Assembly: GCA_949126835.1 (NCBI GenBank)
Contig: OX421495.1
Span: 18,618,079 to 18,682,078 of the forward strand
DNA from: Anisus vortex
Taxonomy: Eukaryota; Mollusca; Gastropoda; Planorbidae
Reading direction: 5' to 3'
Length of the DNA stretch: 64,000 bases
Made by a program: the position numbers and the translations under genes. Below, piece after piece: positions 12,661 through 24,785 of this stretch. The notes under the pieces were generated by a model. The model made no database searches, was not told the DNA's origin, and worked only from the letters and a program-made list of their open reading frames with translations. The first letter of the stretch is position 1. Each line of letters opens with the position of its first letter.

Positions 12661-13159
12661 GATTATGGTCGTTGTTATGTTAAACAATAAAACATGGTGA
12701 TCGTTAATAATAGTCATGGCGATGGTTGCAATGACACTCATGTTGATCTGTCAATAACAGTATGGGTGTTGGTCAACAATCATGTTGGTGTTGGTGAACA
12801 ACCATCTTGACCAAGGTTACAATAGTCTTGGCGATGGTTTACAACTGTGTCGGAAAATGATCGACATAGATGTGGAAATACGAGGATAATTCAGGACATC
12901 GTAGGCAAACTTAATATTATTTCTGGAATAGCTTTGTTTACTACTTACATGTTACATATTAATGACATGGTTGTTACTACTGTTAAGTCATTAATGTTTG
13001 ACTTTCATATTTATATTGTTTTACAAGCACTTGAATGCTTTTCTAATGCTTTTGTTTTACAATCACAATGATATTTTTCTACAATCATGTTTATGTTTGT
13101 CAGCCAATATGTTTGCGTTGGTAAGCAATGTCTAGTAAGTGTCAACAACCACATTATTT

Positions 13160-13330
13160 ATATAAGATAAGAATGCTTTATTTATAAAAATAAATGGAAA
13201 TTGACTTGATTACAGACGTTCCGCCTTTCAGCATATTTTAAACAATATTAAACAACTAATTGTACACTATCATACCATTTATCATACAAGAAAAAGTATC
13301 ATGAGGAGTCAACTATTGTATTTCTGGCTG
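13160..13330. repeat. dispersed repeat R-B, copy 1
   Basis: Matches 55040-55260: ATAAGATAAGA, TGCTTTATTTAT, the shared CCTTTCAGCATA, AACAATATTAAA and ATCATACCATTTATCATACA. The two copies are clearly related but diverged. Family not named. Confidence 0.75.
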
Positions 13331-15225
13331 ACTGGCGACTCTGTTAAAAAGTTCACACTGATAGTGGTACAAAAGAATTCATAAATCCCTTAGTTCTTGC
13401 CCTTATTGAAAGAAGCGACCACTTCGACCAGACTTAATGTAGTGACCAACAGTTATCAGTCATTAGATTTTTTTTCTTCATTTGAATTGATGTTGGTCCT
13501 TGATCGAAAAATCTATAACCTTTTTTTTTTTTATTGTTAACAATCTTTTTGCAATCATCGTTACCATTTGAGTGTTTTTGATATATTTATTACTATTAGC
13601 TAGCAAAGTTTTGTGGCAACTGTTGTATGCCAGTGGATATAAAGATCACAATTTCGAATGGTGTCAAAATTACTGTTCCTGTTTATGCCTCTAGGTCAAC
13701 TCCGGATACACGCCCCTCCCCCTTCCCCATCTACCGTCTGGCATCGCAAGAGCTGACCATCATGCAGTAGTGTTTGCCATTTAAATGTCACGATAAAAAT
13801 GGACGCACCTCAATTCTATCTCCGTAGTTTCTAAATTTCCATCTTTGGACCGCCACGTGTCATTAAAAGTTCATTTCGTAGCCAGGAATTGGTTGAAGTT
13901 ATCATGTTCTCTTCCACCCCTCTCCTCCCTCCCCTACCCTCTCAGGTACTCCCAGTCGTCCACTCCCATAGTTACAGTAATAGACCCACCTGATTAGGTC
14001 GGTGACATGACTAGATACTCTATATTTCTCTCGCTAAGGTACATATTTAGAACGCTAAGAATGTCACGTGGCCAATTAACGTTGTTTTCATTGGCCCAAT
14101 AAGTCGGTCATGTTAAAGAAGAAGAAGAAAAAAAAAGAAGCTAGCATTAGAATAATAGTACCGTGTGCAAAGATGTACAGAAGCAAGTATAAGGCAGATT
14201 TATTTCCGGGAGAATATTTGCCGTCAGGAAGGAAGAAAATACTTTAATTAATCTTTCTTTCTTTCTTCTTTTATTTATTTATTTATTTATTTTTTTTGCT
14301 TTATCCCCCGCACCGCTCTTCTCCCAAAAACAACTATTGAAGATCACAGACAAACACTAATCATGAAAACTATATTTGTCAAAGTGATTGACAGCCTTAA
14401 GCAACAAATGTCTGCCCGTTTCTTCTACTGTCTTTCATAATGTTTCAGATTTTTTACATGGTTCAAGTTTTATATTTTGTAAGTAGGCTAAGTCAAACGC
14501 AGAAAAAAAACACTTTTCGGCACTCGGGACTCCCAAAAGAGTTAATGTTTTAGGAAACATTTGCTGGTAAGGAAATATGTGGCGAACACAATGCTAGATT
14601 GACTTTACTTTACCCACGCCCTCCTCAACCAAATTCTGATTTAAGGATGCCACTCCAAACAAAATATTGGTCCTCTATAGACTCCAAGACCGTTTAACGA
14701 ATCGGAACAAAATTAAATACAAAAATTGAAAACGCCCTCCAAAAGAAATTTTGATTATGTCAAATATAGTGCTTAATTCGTTAATTTAATTTTTTTTTAA
14801 AGGTATTACCAATTATGTTAAGTCATTAACAGGAGCGCTATTATAAAATATTCAGAGCAATGTCCCTTTAAAGGGCTTTCAAATTATGTGCCGTTTGGTC
14901 CTTGTGGGTTGTCCCTTATTGTGTAAACTTTTATTTTTTTATATGTTTTTTCTTTTTAAATTGTTTTTATTCTTTAAAAAAACACACATTATATTGTATT
15001 CATTCGTTTCTCCGTCATTTTGACGGGCATAACTACTAGTAATATTATAAGAAATACCAAAGTAAAACCACTTTTACATACCTTATCCAAGCAAGGTCAA
15101 GTTTATACAAAATTCTCTTTCTTCCCGAATGGCATTGCGGAAATGAAAGGGTTATCTGAACAAATCAGGATAGTCAACGAATTAACATAATTTAAAACTC
15201 TATTCAAAATGTAAGACAAATCTCA
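13331..15225. other. AT-rich spacer, no gene recognised
   Basis: No supported gene. There are pyrimidine-rich patches and poly(T) runs only. Confidence 0.5.
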
Positions 15226-15290
15226 CTCATACGCGTAGGACGCAATGAGCTTTCGAATATATAGAGGGGGCGTCTGTAACACATAAAATA
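15226..15290 (-). repeat. partial R-A family fragment
   Basis: GCGTAGGACGCAATGAGCTT and TATAGAGGGGGCGTCTGTAA correspond to the reverse complement of the 5' part of R-A (compare 63240-63310). Confidence 0.5.
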
Positions 15291-15422
15291 ACTCAAGAAT
15301 GTACACGTTGTAGAAGATTTTTTTTCTCCGAAATTCCGGGAATGAAGTGGATTAGGGTTATAGTTAGTGGTGACCCTATGTCAACTGCAAAGAACCCCAC
15401 CCTGAGAAACATCAGCAGCAAT

Positions 15423-15525
15423 ATTCAGAAGCAACTGCGACTCTGCGGGACTATTGGCTGAGTGCAAAAGCTGGCGAAATCCAGGGCTATGCAGACACGA
15501 AAGACATAAAGAACTTTTTATAGGT
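15423..15525 (+). pseudogene. LINE ORF2 fragment (segment before the RT domain)
   Basis: One plus frame reads ATLRDYWLSAKAGEIQGY then ADTKDIKNF before a stop. From memory of non-LTR retrotransposon polyproteins abundant in molluscs and other animals, this resembles the linker between endonuclease and reverse transcriptase (the LREMQDxWLSxKADEIQ type). Only about 34 codons remain. Upstream the frame is lost, and downstream it stops at TAG. A dead fragment; the exact clade cannot be fixed. Confidence 0.6.
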
Positions 15526-16121
15526 CAGATGAAATAATAAGTGTCAAGCCTATAGGCTTATTAAATGTTGCATTTGACACATGAAAAAAAAAACACTTAC
15601 GATGCTACGACTTTGTTCAATGGCGTCATTTTGTTTGTCTGAGCAGAAAGTTGAAGATTAGCTTCGTTATTCGCCTGATTCAAATTCAGGCACCACCACA
15701 GTCTAAACCATCCAAACACACAGACACACACAGACACACACAGACACATTAATATGTATATATGCCAAGGAAAGAGGAATACAAATACATCTAACATATA
15801 ACTAACGTAAAACCAACAAAATTTCTGAAAACTCTGCCGCTATCTCATAAACAGTGGCTAGGTTTTGGCGTTAGGGGGAGCGAACTTTTAAGAAAAGTCA
15901 CCGCTTTAAGCACTTTTTCTACATTAACAGAAGAACTAAAAATTCTAACGTATGAAGTCTTTAAAGAATACCCTGTGCCTCGGGATAGGCTACATACGCT
16001 GTGTATTACTGCAGTTTTTATTTCACTATTGACGATTATTTTCTGAGCAACTATTGGTGGCTGAATATTCGGCTAAATTGATTGATACTGCTGATTTCAG
16101 GATGCATATTATATTATAAAT

Positions 16122-16390
16122 AAATTAGAAGAAGTTCAGAAAAGAGCTGCAAGGTTCATTACTAGCGAATATTCACAACTGGCAAAAGTAACAACATAAT
16201 AGTTAAATCTCTAAGCCTAGAAACTCTAGAGGACAAAATATAACTCCACAGACTAGTGAAAACACCAATTTTCTCCACTATTCCTGCAGGGAAATTAAGC
16301 AACTGGTAAAAACTCACATTTCTGCCATCTCTTTCCGGTGTTGGGAAAATGTTTGTAAAATAAGCAACACGAACACATACATACATACAC
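16122..16390 (+). pseudogene. LINE reverse-transcriptase C-terminal fragment, decayed
   Basis: The plus strand encodes KLEEVQKRAARFITSEYS, the hallmark segment after the RT thumb in Jockey-like and similar non-LTR elements. After two in-frame stops and a frameshift come LETLEDKI and LHRLVKTPIFSTI, matching the usual LGWxxLExRR - RLxxFYKI region. Stops and shifts show it is non-functional. The end is uncertain; similarity fades after about 16390. Confidence 0.7.
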
Positions 16391-16901
16391 GAAAATGCAG
16401 CTTTAAAAATGAAAGTAGCTGTATTGGAAGACAGACAGCCAGGGGACTTAAGTCTTCGGAAACAAAGGGTTTAGCCACTTGACAATGATACATTGCCTTT
16501 ACAATTCCTACAAATACGGCTTTTAATAAACATGCTGACTGTCTAGCCCCTGGATGCGTTTGGTTATGTTCGTGTGGACAGACAACTCAACTGTTGAGTT
16601 CATAGTTACAGGTTCGAACCTTTACGAGAATGCCAAAAATTAAATATCTAAGTGCCTGATAGTTACAGTAATTTGCGATCGAAAAATTAGACACTTTGAG
16701 CGTTTGTGTTAAACCAAAGACTATAATAACATGGACAGCCTGCTTTGATATTTCTGGTATTTGATAACTTGAAATATTTAGTTTCGGAATTTCTGATCGC
16801 ACTAAGTCCTCTAGACTTCTGGTTTAGTAATTCGCTATGATTTTCTCCATGGAAAATTAAGATTAAAATCGAAATTTGTATGCAGCGCAAACCTTCAATG
16901 A
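16391..16901. other. spacer
   Basis: GGTTCGAACC at 16612-16621 resembles a Pol III B box, but I cannot place a matching A box or SINE body. No gene recognised. Confidence 0.4.
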
Positions 16902-18165
16902 ATAATAATAATAATAATAATAATAAGACTTGTATAATGCATATCCCGTTTGAAACAGTTCTGTGCGCTGTCAACAGTTACAGACATAGTACAGACAACG
17001 AATAAAAGACAAAAATGTATAAATGAGAAATAATAAAATAGTTAAATAATAAACTGTTAATTGAATAGGTAGGTCTTCAGCTGGCTTTTGAAAGTGTCAA
17101 GGCTAGGGCACTGTCGACGTTGTAGTGGGAGGGCATTCCATGCGGACGGACCACGTAAGAGAATGCCCGTTCGCCAGCGGACACCAGTTTCACACGAGGG
17201 ATCTGAAGAGTTAGCGTATTAGAAGCCGAGCGGAGTGGACGGGATTGAGTATAGAGCTCGAGACAGGAGCGAAGGTAGTCGGGGGCAGAGTCATTCAGGT
17301 ACTTGTAACAGAGTCGCCAGCTTGTAGGAGATCCGGTGGTTAATGGGTAGCCAGTGCAGAGATCGGAGCAGAGGAGTAGTATGCGTCAAATTCTTCTTCT
17401 TAAGGACCAGTCGGGCAGCACAGTTCTGAACTGGCCCTGAAGGGAGGAGGTCGAGAGGCCAGCCAAGTGCGAATTACAGTAATCCAAGCGGGAAAAAAGG
17501 AGAGAGATGACAAGCTTAACACAAGCTTCCTTGGTCAGATAGCGACGGATGGCAGCAATGCGACGCAGATGGAAAAAGCATATTTTGGTGAGGAAGGAGA
17601 TGTGGGGCTGCATGGACAGCGTGGAGTCGAGATAGACGCCAAGGCTCTTGACAGTCGGGGAGAAAGGTACTGTTGCGTCGGCCAGTTGGAGATCGGACGC
17701 AGTGAGGGGCGCGACCCTCTGTCTCATGCCGACGATAAGAGCTTCAGTCTTTTCATTGTTCAACTTAACTTGTTTTCCGTCATCCAGTTCTTTTTGTCCA
17801 GTCCAGGAAACAGATGGAGATGAAAGAAAGGAGCCCATCGAAGTCTTCAGGCTTAGCACTGTTATAGAGCTGGGTGTTATCGGCAAAAGAATATATTTCA
17901 GGTTGTTGCGTTCGATGACAAAGGAGAGGGGTTGGGTGTAAAGGGTGAAAAGAACTGAGCCGAGGACAGACCCCTGTGGCTCACCATAGCAGACATGATC
18001 GGGCTGGGATGATAAGGACTCGGTCACGACCGTCCGGAAGCTATTCTGAAGATAGCTCGTGAACCAGGAGAGGGCGATGTCGTGAATGCCAAACGTAGAG
18101 CTGAGGCGATCTATGAGTCGGTGATGGTCAATCGTATCGAAGGCAGCGGACAATGCAATCGTAAG
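16902..18165 (-). pseudogene. L2/CR1-like LINE, 5'-truncated reverse transcriptase with 3' end
   Basis: Reading right to left: LSAAFDTIDHHRLIDRLSS (RT motif with the first catalytic Asp), WFTSYLQNSFRTV, then CYGEPQGSVLGSVLFTLYTQ (normally CGVPQGSVLGPLLFTLYT). A frameshift follows, and the catalytic box in the next frame reads FADNTQLY in place of YADDTQLY. Then KLNNEKTEALIVG, VKSLGVYLDSTLSM and RLDYCNSHLAGLS (the L2/CR1-type thumb). Below 17400 the frame is again broken but continues as SLHWLPIN, SAPDYL and GERAFSYVVRP, then a 3' UTR with GGGATATGCATTATACAAG and an (ATT)n tail at 16902-16926. The 5' edge is near 18165. The altered catalytic residues and at least two frame changes make it inactive. 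Two more 3' ends of this family lie at 10395 and 49285. Confidence 0.93.
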
Positions 18166-18821
18166 ATTGTAGAAGTAATTTAAGACAACTTTAAAAATAA
18201 CATTTAAGTTTATTATAAGCTCTAAAAATAGAGCGAGCGGTCCATCTTATTAAAAAGTATTTGGATAAACCATTATACATTTATTTATTTATTGATATGA
18301 ATTTTTTCATGTATACAGCATGCGCTATTAAACCGCAATTTTGTAACTATAATGCTCATTTTCACAGACAGTATGTGATACAATCCTTTTCTTATCTCAT
18401 ATACTGTATATAGAAGACTATTGCACTTATTATTCTTGTCCCTGGTGTGCATTTAGTCTGAAAATTTAATAAAGGGTGTCTGGACGATGTTTTTTTCCAA
18501 CCGTTTAGTTAACCTTGCAACTTCTGAAGAGACAGAATTATTTTAAAAGTTTGCCCAAGCATATTATCCGTTATTATTATTATTGACCAGGATCTGTTTT
18601 TATTTAATGTATGTCTTGGCAGTATCTTCATCATCCTGATTTAGCAGCCGTTTGGACACTTGCCCTTCGGCCTACACTTAAATATTTTCTTGTATAGAAG
18701 GTTCAACTGTAATATAAGATAAGTAGATAAAATAAATTTGTGTTCTGAATGGGGGGCTTGATTATTTTAATAATTAATTAAAGAATTGACGACAGCGAGT
18801 ATATATAATACTGAGTGTTGA
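18166..18821. other. AT-rich spacer
   Basis: TATAGAAGACTATTGCAC and the following 130 bp show weak similarity to R-A, not enough to call. No gene recognised. Confidence 0.4.
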
Positions 18822-20357
18822 TGCCGATGTTTCTAAATGACGTAGTGACACATTTCAGTTAGTTGAACTTGCATTTACCAGGACCACTGGAATAGATTTG
18901 CATTGAAGCTGGGCATATTTGGACATATCTTGCCGTGAAATCAATTTCAAAACATTTAACTACATGTACATCCCTATATTAAGGCATATATTTAAATACA
19001 TATTTAGGGCATTTTTAAAAAGTACATCGAATTTTTCAAAGCTGAGATGTCTAGCCAAAGGCAAGGCTTTCAAATTCATGGACTCATTTGTCCATACCTC
19101 ATCAAGCCTCACTAGCTTGACCTTACTACAACTTTCTTAGAGTTGGATATAAGTTTAGGGATATTGACGATTTTAAAATGCAGCAAGTTGAAATTAGAAA
19201 AAATAAATAAATGGGCATTCAAATGTGCCCATTTGCGGACAAAATCTGGAAGGAAGCTGCTTAGCTTAGGAAAGTCATCTGCTATTCTCAACTGATAGGC
19301 ATTCGATCTTCTACTTTCAGCTTTTGGTTCAACTTACACTTATAAAGAACTAAAAATATGTCAGTAATATTTTTTATATTACAAAAAATAACTTGTTTGG
19401 CGTCACTATTTGAATCAAATGTGGACACATTTTTTAATTAAAGGGAGATAATAAACACATTTTATTTGCGTAAATATTTTTAGTATGTTTCTTTTTTTTT
19501 TTTTTTATAAAAGAATCAATGGCTTAGGCTACAATTTATAACTTTGAAATGATCAAACTTTTAAAATTATTTGAAAATTATATAAATATTCTATGACTAA
19601 AAAAATGTATATCTATATTTTCAAACGTTACATTAACTAACCAGTTTGTATGATTACTACGTATCTATTCCGCTCAACTTCAATATTTGCATTACGAGTT
19701 CAAGCTTGCCTTATTTAAACACCTTAAAGGACATCTCAGTAAACTGAGATCATATTAAAATTAATATTAGTAAGATTTACATCTTAATCTTGAATACCAA
19801 ATGATAATGTTTAGACGTTAATCACCATAATTAATTGTGAAAGTTTAGTAAACAACTGGCTCTTGCTCCATTTAAATCCAAATAAAGAGGATGATAATCA
19901 CAAACACGTTAATTTATTTTATTAAGTCTCTCTCCTTCTTATTCTTTATCGCTCCCCGTGGAGCAAAAGGCAGCAAGAAAGTTCCGTCATGTCTCCCTAT
20001 CCTGGGTGAGCCATCTGATCTTATGCCATGTTTTATTGGTGGCCTTTGCTTCCTCATCCATCGTTCTCCTCCAGGTTCCCATTGGTCTTCCTCTCCTCTT
20101 TTTTTCTTATAATATTTTCTCTATAGATTTCTTTTGCTTTTGACCTTGGTCCTACTGCGAAGTTAAATGAATAATTGTCTTATAAATATAATTTTAAAAA
20201 AATTATAATAGAGCGGTTGACTGTTAGGCTGTTGGCACCCTATAAAAATAATTGTAAAAAACTATAAAAGACCACGTTGAGTTTTAGGCTGTTGGCACGC
20301 TGATTGATTTAGAAATCCTAGTTTGGCACATTATTAGCAAAAGGTGGTCTAACCCTG
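18822..20357 (+). mobile_element. decayed hAT (Charlie/GTF2IRD2-like) copy, interrupted by a LINE
   Basis: Collinear with the better hAT copy at 33391-35156. It holds the LNDVVTHFS - LNLHL transposase segment at 18833-18880, the block GGCGATTTTAAAATGCAGCAAGTTG-like (here GACGATTTTAAAATGC) at about 19166, the tract TTTTAATTAAAGGGAGATAA at about 19432, the tract ACTACGTATCTATTCCG at 19657, and the terminal part TTTGGCACATTATTAGCAAA. It ends with a degraded terminus CTAACCCTG at 20357. The left terminus is missing. Near 20200-20320 an internal stretch (GTTGACTGTTAGGCTGTTGG / GTTGAGTTTTAGGCTGTTGG) is duplicated. A LINE 3' fragment splits it at about 19925-20160. Confidence 0.82.
19943..20115 (-). 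pseudogene. LINE C-terminal fragment nested in the hAT copy
   Basis: The minus strand reads KKRGRGRPMGTWRRTMDEEA, then KATNKTWHKIRWLTQDRET, stop, RNFLAAFCSTG. This is the C-terminal signature common in mollusc and other RTE-like LINEs (RGRPxxTWRRTxExExK - TWxExxxxAQDRxxWRxxVxALCSTG). One W-to-stop change is visible in the QDRETW position. The fragment ends with a GGGGAGCGATAAAGAATAAG-type tail towards 19925. It sits between two halves of the hAT sequence. Confidence 0.8.
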
Positions 20358-22095
20358 ATCTAGTAGATTAATAATAGCATAAGTATCGTCGGCATAAGTA
20401 TATAACATGGAATAATTATATTTTTTTCGTTGTCTTTTTTTAAATTATTTATTAATTTATAAAGCTGTATTTGTAATAAAATAATTTTTTTTTTGTTAAA
20501 TGTGATTTTGTTTACTAAAGGGCTTCTAGCTATAAACAAAGAATTAAAGTACCTAAACTGAGATATATACACACAAAAAAATGATTTGGATCAGTTATTT
20601 TTAATCATGGGAACATTTTATATTGTACGATTTGAATCTCCAAACATAGAGCTGAATCAATATAAACACAACCCTTGCAGAGAATAGTATCACGCTCTAA
20701 GCTGAAATAAATCTTGTTAATGAGTTGAATCACTGTTTGCATATTAACGTTTATGAAAGTAATCCGCCATGGAAAACACCGATATCATGAACATGAAATA
20801 AGCGGTACTCGTAAATAGTTCAATGTGTCTTGCGAGTATGTCTTCAACAACGTCTCTTAACATCATTACTCACGAGAAAGACCCCCCAAAAAAAGGTTAA
20901 CATTCCACGAGAGGTGTATCTCGTCTTCTCAACACTTCCAACAGATCACCAGGTCAGATATGTTCGGTCACCAGATCATCGCTCGATGTATTAGCCATTC
21001 AGTTGTCGACCTTGAACCTCGACTGACTTTACAACACTCCTCTAAGCGAGCTCTAGTTTTCTGATAGCGCAATGAGCACTATTGGTAACATTGTTGTATT
21101 CATTACAGATCCATGCCAGTGATTTTGTGTGTATGTGGCTAATTTTGTAATTGCTAATTATAAACAGGATCGACTATTGCAAACTTAATCTGTCACACTT
21201 GTCTATTTTATTACAACATATTGTATACCAAAAATGTTCACCCCTCCCCTCCTATCTCCACATAGATTTACGACACTAAGAGTTTCATCTTAACCGGAAG
21301 GACTCCAACCCTGGCAAAACTCTAAAAGAAATACAATGAAAAAGTATAGTTGAAGCCTAAGTTTTGTCATAGCAGACCCAAGACAACGTGTTATCATGTA
21401 CCGAAGGCTAGGCATTGGAAAAGATTTCCTATGTGGGATGTCTCCTTAGAACAAAGAGTACCACAGAACCATGTTCACCATGCCCCCCCCCCTCCCCTCT
21501 TTGAAACAGCTCGCAACTGGTTCTTGCCACAGAAGACGTCCACCAACACAAAAACCTGTATGAAATTGAGACAAAACTGGAAACATCTGCGCATTTCACC
21601 ATAGCTAGAGGTTCATGTTTAAGCCGTCCCATTGACCAAGATTGAGTACCAAGAAAAGAGGAAGAAGTTTTAACCTATTAAAAATACATCGTATGCTGAT
21701 GCCCAAATAAATGCAAATCTGAGAGATTGGATATTTTTTCTGAATTTATCGGGAACATTTTTTGTCGTTTCGTATTTCTGAGTATTTTATTAGAACCTTG
21801 TAATTGATTTATACATTAGAAATTAATACATCAATTATTATTACTAAAAATATGATTACTACTAAATTTGAACAGATATTAAAAGTATCTAAAAGTATCG
21901 TTATTTAATCTGTTTGTGTGTGAGAGCAATGATTTAGTGATCAGAAAATGAAATCATGTGAAAATTTTTATAATGTAAGCAAATAAAGACTCGAAACAAT
22001 GAGATGTATCAATTTAAACAGATTTAAAGTCCAACTGATTAGGTTTTCATGTCGAACATGCAATACATTTCAATATGTAACGGTATCAGAAGGCT
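20358..22095. other. AT-rich spacer, no gene recognised
   Basis: No supported gene. A C-rich run (CCCCCCCCCCTCCCC) lies at 21483-21497. The open frames at 21350-21632 overlap on both strands and have no recognisable domain. Confidence 0.5.
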
Positions 22096-22520
22096 CATAA
22101 AATCATTTATACAAAATATTAAACATAACTTATTCTGTTATGTTATTATTATTAGTTCAATATTGGCACTAAAATGTTTTTTTTTTTTTTTTTTTTTTTT
22201 TGGTGTGTGTGTGGTGGAGGGGGGGGGGGGGGGTTGGGGGTGAGTCAGGTTAATTAATTAAAGGGAAAATCCCGATATAGTTGCCACTTGAGATGTATAA
22301 TTTCTGGCAACAAATGGGACACTAATTGGAGACTCGTGAAGGAAAAATTGATATTGCTACGTATTTTAAATCTTAACCCAGCTCTTGTATTTAACAAAAT
22401 GGTTAAATTTATATGTGTCAGTGTGTCATGCTTTGTGTATTTTTTTCCTATATAAAACGTTACTTCAGTATTCCAGATCTCGGCCTTTTTTTAATACTAA
22501 GACCATTTTTTTTTTTTGTA
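22096..22520. repeat. dispersed repeat R-C, copy 1
   Basis: Collinear with 53280-53650: shared AATCATTTATACAA, ATTAGTTCAATATT then GCACTAAAATG, ACTTGAGATGT / ATTTGAGATGT, TTCTGGCAACA / TTCCGGCAACA, TTTAACAAAATGGTTAAAT and TTCCAGATCTCG / TTCCAAATCTCG. This copy carries an inserted or expanded T25 (22177-22201) followed by a GT- and G15-rich tract (22219-22233) that the other copy lacks. Confidence 0.8.
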
Positions 22521-23638
22521 ATCTCAAACTTTGAACAACTAATTTTAATACTATTTACTTCCGAAATCAACTCAATTTTGAGAAAAAAACTTTATTTAAT
22601 AAGCACTATCCCGCTAAAAGTACAATAAATGAATCTTGGGTTTGAAATGTAGAGCACTAATGGAGTTCTATTTATAAGACCATGGGTGTCTACTTAGTTT
22701 TAGTCCGTAATTATTTGACTCTTTGTCATGACTGATTCCAGGAGTAACTCTCAGGGAACCGTAACTCTTGTAGTGTTTCCATGTCTCACTCCATATGTAA
22801 TTCCTATAAGATGAATTAACGGTATCAAAGCGAGGCTATCGGTCCATTGTTTAAAACATGACATATCCGACTTCTGATAGTACATTGTACTTAGCTGATG
22901 TTACTGTGGTTTGAAGGGGAGGGGTTGTGGGGACGAGGAAGTGATACAACTACTACGATACATGGGACATGTCTTATAAAATTGTGTTAGTTATTGATAA
23001 ATGCCTGATTGTTTTGTTTTATTTTAAATATATTCAGCCACATACTCTCTGTGTGTGTGTTGATGCCTTCGAGATGCAATCTTTTAGTCAACTTCACGGC
23101 TGCTTGGTATAGTTCAAGCCAATTCTATACAAATGACCCGGATCGCTGTCTTCACTGCCCTATATAACCCAGCGGTTCAAAATCAGTTTTCTCTTCATTC
23201 ATATCCCTATTCATTTAGTTTATATATTTTTAAATTTCTTTACGTGTCATAAACCTGCAATTATTTTCAACTCCATATTTGTTAGTGTTTTTCTCATTCT
23301 TTTTTTTTTGTCATTGTTTTATTACCTTTTACCGGTCAAACAATAATCTGATTAAAGTTACCGTTTATTTACAGAAACTGATGGGAGATTAATCCTGATG
23401 GATAATACTCATTAGATTTAGTTTAATAGATTAAAGAACCGCTGTTAGAAATTATCATATGACTTCTGTTATATGGGTTTTAATTTAGAATAAATTATTT
23501 TTTAAAAAAAGACGAGATGAATATTTTACCTAAAGTTCATACTTTTCACCAGATCGTTGCTTTATCGGTTAATTTAGTGCTAAGCTATAATTGTCAGAAT
23601 CATTTGTGAAATATACCTATATTTATGTGCCCGTAAAC
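22521..23638. other. AT-rich spacer
   Basis: No gene or known repeat recognised. Confidence 0.5.
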
Positions 23639-24429
23639 TAGGGATGTTAAGACCGTTTTTTTCCAAAACCGGTTTTCGGTTCTGTAAAACCGGTTTAAAA
23701 CCGGATTTCAGTTCTCCCCCCCCCCCCCCCCGCGCAATGTCACAAGTCACAGGCCGGAAAAGCCAAATGTGCGTAGATTTGTAGGTTTATTTGAAAAATA
23801 CTTCAAACTTAATTATTGTTTGCAGGGCATTCCTGCGGTTGATTTGTGTGAATACAATATGATTTTGTACACTTAACTATTAAATTCTTTAAAATTAAAA
23901 AAAAATTGGGTTAATTGATTAGGCCTAAATATGATAATAGCTTTCAATTTTTCCATAGTGATAATCAAATTACCGATTATCGTTGACCATAATATTAAGA
24001 ATGTGTATTTAATAGTGCCGTTAATAATAAAGCACTGAAGCGGTGTCTAGCCGAATTGTTCAGGGTCTCAGGGAAGGACTCGTTTGCGTCTATCCATTGC
24101 GTACGTCAAAGAGAATGAGCCGACAAGTAAAAAGAATCATGTTAATTGTAACTGTAACTTAACAATTGGTTTGATGTTGTTCTTATTTTTATGGCAAGCC
24201 ATAGTTAGTATTTGGAAACATAAGAAACACAATATTTAAGACTAAATAGTGCTAGCAAGGCATTTCAGGAATTGTTTTGTGCGAATCCAACATTGTTTAT
24301 TATAGTATTTCCATTAGAACCAAAAACAAGGGTCTTCTACTTGAAGTAATGATTACCTTTCAACTTCCAACCAATAAACCGAAATCTGGTTTTGAAAATC
24401 AAAACCTGTTTTAGGTTTCGAAATCCCTA
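23639..24429. mobile_element. putative non-autonomous DNA transposon with imperfect TIRs
   Basis: The left end TAGGGATGTTAAGACC and the right end (reverse complement) TAGGGATTTCGAAACC begin a roughly 45-bp imperfect inverted repeat rich in AAAACCGGTTTT and CCGAAATC words. The 8-bp flanks CCGTAAAC and CTTTAAAG agree at only 5 of 8 positions, so the TSD is weak. It contains a C16 run (23716-23731). Size and end sequence suggest a hAT-like MITE; no transposase was seen. Confidence 0.55.
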
Positions 24430-24589
24430 CTTTAAAGTTAAAACCCTCCATTATCTTAAAGTTTAATTAAATGCACTTTGGTACAACAATTATTATCTTA
24501 AAGTCTAACTAGGTTCGTTAGTGTACGAATCATTGTCTTTAAGTTTTAAGTCAGGATTCGCCAGGATCGTCTTACAGTATAGTTTAGTA

Positions 24590-24785
24590 CAGGGGTCTGC
24601 AACCCAAGGCACGCTTGCGACACTGGGCACGCAGAGCAATTTTCAATAGCACTCCGAAGACCCACAAAAAAACTAATAATGTCTCTTCTACAAGAAAAGA
24701 GTAGAAGACTTTTATGCTGTTGGCACGCTGAATTAATTAGAAATACTACTTTGGCACATTATTATTAAAAGGTTGCCGACCCCTG
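24590..24785. mobile_element. hAT MITE (main family), 196 bp
   Basis: Ends CAGGGGTCTGCAACC and GGTTGCCGACCCCTG form 15-bp TIRs with one mismatch. The right half (TTTTATGCTGTTGGCACGCT, then TTTGGCACATTATTATTAAA) matches the 3' end of the hAT copy at 33391-35156. The flanks GTTTAGTA and GTTAAGTG agree at 6 of 8 positions, consistent with an old 8-bp TSD. Confidence 0.88.

Noticed and set aside
16612..16621. B-box-like GGTTCGAACC
   Set aside because: No A box at a suitable distance and no SINE body.
17467..17941. 118- and 97-codon plus-strand frames
   Set aside because: Antisense to the LINE reverse transcriptase.
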